NCBI GenBank assembly: GCA_965218875.1
Contig: OZ244707.1
Coordinates: forward strand, 1,426,001-1,490,000
Length of the DNA stretch: 64,000 bases
Origin: CBDCMJ01 sp965218875
GTDB lineage: Bacteria; Chloroflexota; Dehalococcoidia; Lucifugimonadales; UBA3495
Direction: 5' to 3'
Part shown: in pieces, positions 60,535-64,000 of the stretch
Layout: each line of letters begins with the position of its first letter
How positions within the stretch are numbered: position 1 is the stretch's first letter
Notes under the pieces: model-generated
The model's database searches: none
What the model saw: the letters and a program-made list of their open reading frames with translations, nothing else
Told to the model about the DNA's origin: nothing
Position numbers and translations under genes: made by a program

Positions 60535-61671
60535 ATGGTCTCTACCAAGAAAGATCCAGTATTGGCAATCCTTTCGCTCTCGGGCGGCAACGATGGCCTC
60601 AACACGGTCATTCCCCGCACCAGCGGTCTGTACCGGGACGCCAGGCCCACCCTGGCGATATCCGAGGACCAGATGATCCCCATCAACGACGAGTTGGGGT
60701 TCCACGGGACCATGGGCCCTCTCAAGAAATACTGGGACGAGGGCAAGCTGGCCGTATTCCTGGGCATCGGCTATCCCAACGCCAGCTACTCCCACTTCCG
60801 GTCCATGGACATCTGGCATACCTGCGAGCCCGATACCCAGGGGAGCGAGGGCTGGCTGGGACGGACACTCCAGGAGATGGACCCCAAGGCCGAGAACGTG
60901 TTGACCGGCGTCAACTTCGGCCGCGGCCTGCCCCGGGCGCTGGCCAAGGACGGTGTGCCCGTAGCCTCCGTGGGTGACCTCGAGACCTACGGCCTCCTCA
61001 CCGGCGTCGAGGGCGAAAACCAGCGTGCCGAGGCCCTGGACGTGTTCGGACGGATGTACTCCCCAGCCATCGGCCGGGGCGCGGTCATGGACTACATCCG
61101 CAACACCGGCACCGACGCCCTCAAGGGCGCCGACGTGCTGGCCACGGCTCCCGACAAGTACAGTTCCACGGTGGAGTACTCCACCACTTCGGTGGGACAG
61201 TACATGCGGAACATCGCCCAGACGCACCTGGCCGGGTTTGGCACCAGGGTGCTCTACACTACGTCCCCCTACAACGGCTTCGACACCCACGCCAACCAGG
61301 CGGCCCTCCACGCCAATCTGTGGTCGGACGTGTCGCGGACCATCGACAACTTCATGACCGACCTGCGCGAGCACCAGGCCAGCGACAACGTCTTGACCTT
61401 CTTCTTCACCGAGTTCGGCCGCCGGATCGCCGATAATGGCTCCGGCACCGACCACGGCGCCGCGGGCATAGCCTTCGCGGTCGGCGAAGGGGTCAAGGGC
61501 GGCATCTACGGGGAGTACCCCTCGCTCGAACCCAGCAAACAGGAAGAGGGTGGCAACCTGAAGCACAACCTGGACTTCCGGAACGTCTACGCAGGGATTC
61601 TGGAAGATTGGCTGGGCATGGACTCCAAACCCATCATCGGCGGGACCTACGAGAAGGTGAAGTTTCTCTAG
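60535..61671 (+). CDS. DUF1501 domain protein
   Basis: A 378-residue DUF1501 protein, a sulfatase-like alkaline-phosphatase superfamily fold in structural comparisons. The segments VLAILSLSGGNDGLNTVIPR, YPNASYSHFRSMDIWHTCEP and FFFTEFGRRIADNGSGTDHG, AAGIAFAVGEGVKGGIYGEY match the family, including the metal-like DGG/DHG pattern. Usual members carry a Tat signal; here MVSTKKDPVLAIL leads straight into the domain. AAAGGAG precedes ATG 60535. It lies 71 bases after the DUF1800 gene. Confidence 0.92.
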   Translation: MVSTKKDPVLAILSLSGGNDGLNTVIPRTSGLYRDARPTLAISEDQMIPINDELGFHGTMGPLKKYWDEGKLAVFLGIGYPNASYSHFRSMDIWHTCEPDTQGSEGWLGRTLQEMDPKAENVLTGVNFGRGLPRALAKDGVPVASVGDLETYGLLTGVEGENQRAEALDVFGRMYSPAIGRGAVMDYIRNTGTDALKGADVLATAPDKYSSTVEYSTTSVGQYMRNIAQTHLAGFGTRVLYTTSPYNGFDTHANQAALHANLWSDVSRTIDNFMTDLREHQASDNVLTFFFTEFGRRIADNGSGTDHGAAGIAFAVGEGVKGGIYGEYPSLEPSKQEEGGNLKHNLDFRNVYAGILEDWLGMDSKPIIGGTYEKVKFL

Positions 61672-61712
61672 GCCGGCCCGTCCACGAAGAACTCCGCATA
61701 GCATGAACAAGG

Positions 61713-61746
61713 CTGCCTCGGCCGCCCGCAAGCGTGGCCGAGGCAG
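61713..61746 (+). terminator. Hairpin between DUF1501 and first NHL gene
   Basis: CTGCCTCGGCC and GGCCGAGGCAG form an 11-pair perfect stem with a 12-base loop, about 40 bases past the DUF1501 stop. There is no T-run on the far side, so it may attenuate or stabilise the message rather than end it. Confidence 0.5.
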
Positions 61747-61779
61747 ACCTCATCCCCTGCGTCAGGCGAGGTAACTAGA

Positions 61780-62784
61780 ATGGCAACTCACTTCTTTGGA
61801 CTCACTCAGCGAACGTTCTCCTTTAGCCATGCGGTGGGGAGAAACGAGTTTGCCGGCACCGGTTTTCGCAATCCGGTGGACTTGGCCATTTCCGCAGACA
61901 ACACGGCGTACGTGCTCAACCGGTCCTACGAGAACCGGCCCGATGGCGTCCGGGTCAGCGTGGTCACCCTGGACGAGGAGTACATCACCGAGTTCTCCTC
62001 CTACGGCGTCGAGGAAGGCCAGATGACCTGGCCCACCTCCATCGCCCTGGACAGCCAGAGCAACATCTACGTGACCGACGAGTGGCTGAACCGGATATCC
62101 ATCTTCAGCAGGGACGGCGAGTTCCTCCGCTGCTGGGGGCAAGGCGGCTCCGGCGACGGGGAGTTGGACCGTCCCGCGGGACTGGCCATAGGACCCGACG
62201 GTGTGCTCTACGTGAGCGACAGCCTCAACAACCGTGTCCAGAAGTTCACCCTTGACGGAGCCTACATAGGCCAGTTCGGCAGCGCCGGCAAGGGCCCGGG
62301 GCAGTTCAATATGCCCTGGGGCATTGCCCTGGACCGGGAAGGCTCGGTGTATGTGGCCGATTGGCGCAATGACCGAGTCCAGTCCTTCGCTGCCAACGGT
62401 GAGTGGCAGGCGAGCTTCGGGCAACCCGGCAGCGGCGTGGGGCAGTTCAACCGCCCCAGCAGCGTGTGCGTGGATGGCGACGGAGACATCTACGTGGCCG
62501 ATTGGCTCAACAACCGCGTCCAGGTGTTGAACCCGGAGGGTCGGTACGTGACCGAACTGCGGGGCGACGCCGGCCTCTCCAAGTGGGGCAGGGAGAAGCT
62601 CCAGTCCAACCCGGACATGATTCGCCAACGGGCCTTGGCGTACTCCCACAACCCGGACTTCGAGACCCGTCTCGGCCACCCCTGTGCCGTGAAGATGGAC
62701 AACCAGGGACGGGTAGCCATACTAGACCACACCCGGGGCCGCATTCAGGTCTACGCCAAGAGCAAGTCCCCGGCACTGGTCTAA
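61780..62784 (+). CDS. NHL-repeat beta-propeller protein, paralog 1
   Basis: A 334-residue NHL protein. Repeated blades are VDLAISADNTAYVLNRS, SIALDSQSNIYVTDEWLNR, GLAIGPDGVLYVSDSLNNR, GIALDREGSVYVADWRNDR and SVCVDGDGDIYVADWLNNR, with a last blade CAVKMDNQGRVAILDHTRGR. The segment RQRALAYSHNPDF lies before the last blade. No signal peptide is visible. It is followed after 165 bases by a close relative of the same length. The role is unknown; it may be a ligand- or protein-binding propeller. Confidence 0.88.
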   Translation: MATHFFGLTQRTFSFSHAVGRNEFAGTGFRNPVDLAISADNTAYVLNRSYENRPDGVRVSVVTLDEEYITEFSSYGVEEGQMTWPTSIALDSQSNIYVTDEWLNRISIFSRDGEFLRCWGQGGSGDGELDRPAGLAIGPDGVLYVSDSLNNRVQKFTLDGAYIGQFGSAGKGPGQFNMPWGIALDREGSVYVADWRNDRVQSFAANGEWQASFGQPGSGVGQFNRPSSVCVDGDGDIYVADWLNNRVQVLNPEGRYVTELRGDAGLSKWGREKLQSNPDMIRQRALAYSHNPDFETRLGHPCAVKMDNQGRVAILDHTRGRIQVYAKSKSPALV

Positions 62785-62949
62785 AGGCGCGCACAGGGGC
62801 GCCCCAAGTCCGGGGAAGTGGGCCGCGTAAGCCGTCAACGGGCGGCCCCCTTGGTGTCGTAGCGGGCGCGGACCCGTATATGCGAGTGTCGGGCGTCAAG
62901 GTCTCGGGGAGCGGCTTCGAAAACTAGTTATTAGGTAGAGGTAACGGCT

Positions 62950-63954
62950 ATGAGCGCACATTTCTTTGGGCTTACGGACCGCGCCTTCTCGTACAGCCAC
63001 TCCATAGGGCGCAACGAGTTTGCCGGCACCGGATTCCGCCACCCGGTGGATGTGGCCGTGGCTGACGGCGACGTTGCCTATGTGCTGAACCGGTCGCGGG
63101 AGGACCGCCCGGACGGCATACGGGTGAGCGTGGTCACCCTGGACGAAGAGTACATCAGCGAGTTTGGCTCCCACGGAGAGGAAGACGGGCAGTTCATCTG
63201 GCCCTCTTCCATCGCCGTTGACGGCGAGGGCAAGGTTTACGTCGCCGACGAGTGGCTTAACCGGATTTCCATCTTCAGCAAGGACGGCGAGTTTCTCAGC
63301 AAGTGGGGAAAGTCGGGTTCCGGAGATGGGGAGCTGAACCAGCCGGCCGGCATTGCCATACGCGGCGACCTCATGTACTTGACCGACAGCCGGAATCACC
63401 GGGTGCAAGTCTTCACCCTGGACGGCGAGTTCCGGAACAAGTTTGGCAGCCAGGGCAGCGGACCCGGTCAGTTCAACCTCCCCTGGGGTATCTGCCTGGC
63501 GCCGGATGGCTCGGTCTACGTGGCCGACTGGCGCAACGACCGCGTCCAGCAGTTCAGCGGCGATGGCGAGTGGCAGGCCAGCTACGGCCGTCCGGGCGCC
63601 GAGGTGGGGCGGTTCAGCCGGCCCAGTAGTGTGTGCGTCGACGCCGAGGGCGACATCTACGTAGCGGACTGGGAGAACAACCGCGTTCAGGTGTTGAGTC
63701 CCGACGGCCGCTTCGTGGCCCAAATGGAGGGAGACCACGTGCTCTCCCGGTGGGGCAAGGAGAAGCTGATCTCCAATCCCGACATGGTCCGGCAGCGGGC
63801 CCTGGCCTACGGCAACGACCGCGGTAACTTCGAGAGGACTTTCGTGAAGCCGGTAGCGGTAAAGATAGACAAGCGCGGGCGGCTCATAGTGCTGGAGAAC
63901 TGGCCCAGCCGCATGCAGGTGTACGAGAAGGTCCGGGAGCCTTCCCTGGTCTAG
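62950..63954 (+). CDS. NHL-repeat beta-propeller protein, paralog 2
   Basis: A 334-residue NHL protein, equal in length to paralog 1 and similar along its whole length. It opens HFFGLTDRAFSYSHSIGRNE with FAGTGFRHPVD, and the blades are SIAVDGEGKVYVADEWLNR, GIAIRGDLMYLTDSRNHR, GICLAPDGSVYVADWRNDR and SVCVDAEGDIYVADWENNR. It ends RMQVYEKVREPSLV. By eye well over half of the residues are identical to paralog 1, so the two arose by tandem duplication. No signal peptide is seen. The gene ends 46 bases before the window edge. Confidence 0.88.
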   Translation: MSAHFFGLTDRAFSYSHSIGRNEFAGTGFRHPVDVAVADGDVAYVLNRSREDRPDGIRVSVVTLDEEYISEFGSHGEEDGQFIWPSSIAVDGEGKVYVADEWLNRISIFSKDGEFLSKWGKSGSGDGELNQPAGIAIRGDLMYLTDSRNHRVQVFTLDGEFRNKFGSQGSGPGQFNLPWGICLAPDGSVYVADWRNDRVQQFSGDGEWQASYGRPGAEVGRFSRPSSVCVDAEGDIYVADWENNRVQVLSPDGRFVAQMEGDHVLSRWGKEKLISNPDMVRQRALAYGNDRGNFERTFVKPVAVKIDKRGRLIVLENWPSRMQVYEKVREPSLV

Positions 63955-64000
63955 GAAAACATACTCTCGCAACCGGAGGCCGCCGGGTGTGATTGCGGTC

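Overview
The window is high-GC bacterial DNA. The gene set suggests a Chloroflexota genome, most likely a Dehalococcoidia/SAR202-type lineage. This placement is inferred from several features together: two luciferase-like flavin monooxygenases, an N-acyl-D-amino-acid deacylase-type amidohydrolase, DUF1800/DUF1501 proteins, three NHL-repeat proteins, a chlorite-dismutase-family (HemQ) protein, a TIGR01906-type membrane protein and many TTG/GTG starts. No rRNA or other phylogenetic marker was available to settle it.

Layout. Positions 1-3400 are a nest of three decayed insertion sequences: two IS630-type and one IS110-type. Positions 3500-10850 carry an EthD-like protein, a LmbE/PIG-L deacetylase, a DUF502 membrane protein and a minus-strand run hom-thrC-folE-acyltransferase-glycosyltransferase. 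Positions 11100-14100 hold the rpsF-ssb-rpsR operon and glyA. Positions 14400-18200 hold tRNA-Gly, msrA, a hydratase-family gene, a lipoprotein, a receiver-like protein without its phosphorylation site and rpsU in a repeat-rich setting. Positions 18800-26200 hold a DAO-family oxidoreductase, a ComB-like phosphatase, an NHL protein, hemQ, aconitase, a ferredoxin and an Lrp/AsnC regulator. Positions 26400-32400 run tRNA-Ser, miaB-like gene, nadA, nadB, nadC and a DinB-like gene, and include the de novo NAD pathway from aspartate. Positions 32400-36150 hold dtd, an FmdB-like zinc ribbon, yraN, rnhB and mnmA.

Positions 36490-39210 are a small accessory island with an HTH protein, a short partner ORF, a four-CxxC protein and wrecks of a retropepsin-like protease, a membrane protein and a VapC-type PIN toxin. 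Positions 39500-46800 return to core genes: purA, the lysine/DAP genes dapB-asd-dapA and the rpsO-pnp pair. Positions 47170-54820 hold a second zinc ribbon, a membrane protein, mazG and a catabolic-looking group of flavin monooxygenase, cupin, amidohydrolase and a convergent second monooxygenase. Positions 55290-58700 are a second IS nest: a broken IS110, an apparently intact IS5 with inverted repeats and a CTAA target duplication, and a broken IS630. From 59039 to the end a plus-strand cluster encodes DUF1800, DUF1501 and two closely related NHL beta-propellers, preceded by a TTGACA-17-TATCTT promoter.

Intergenic DNA is unusually rich in dispersed repeats. A 20-25 base motif related to CCGTCTATTTTCATGGTAAT recurs at least seven times, twice as the ends of a MITE-like inverted pair. 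Longer repeats recur at 17.4/55.0 kb, 17.6/56.3 kb and 33.4/39.3 kb. Several promoters share an extended -10 of the form TGNTAYAMT. Most novel-looking items are the DUF1800-DUF1501-NHL-NHL cluster without visible export signals, the twin stem repeat with compensatory changes at 48.6 kb, the operator-like palindrome in front of the amidohydrolase and the probable ATT start of folE.
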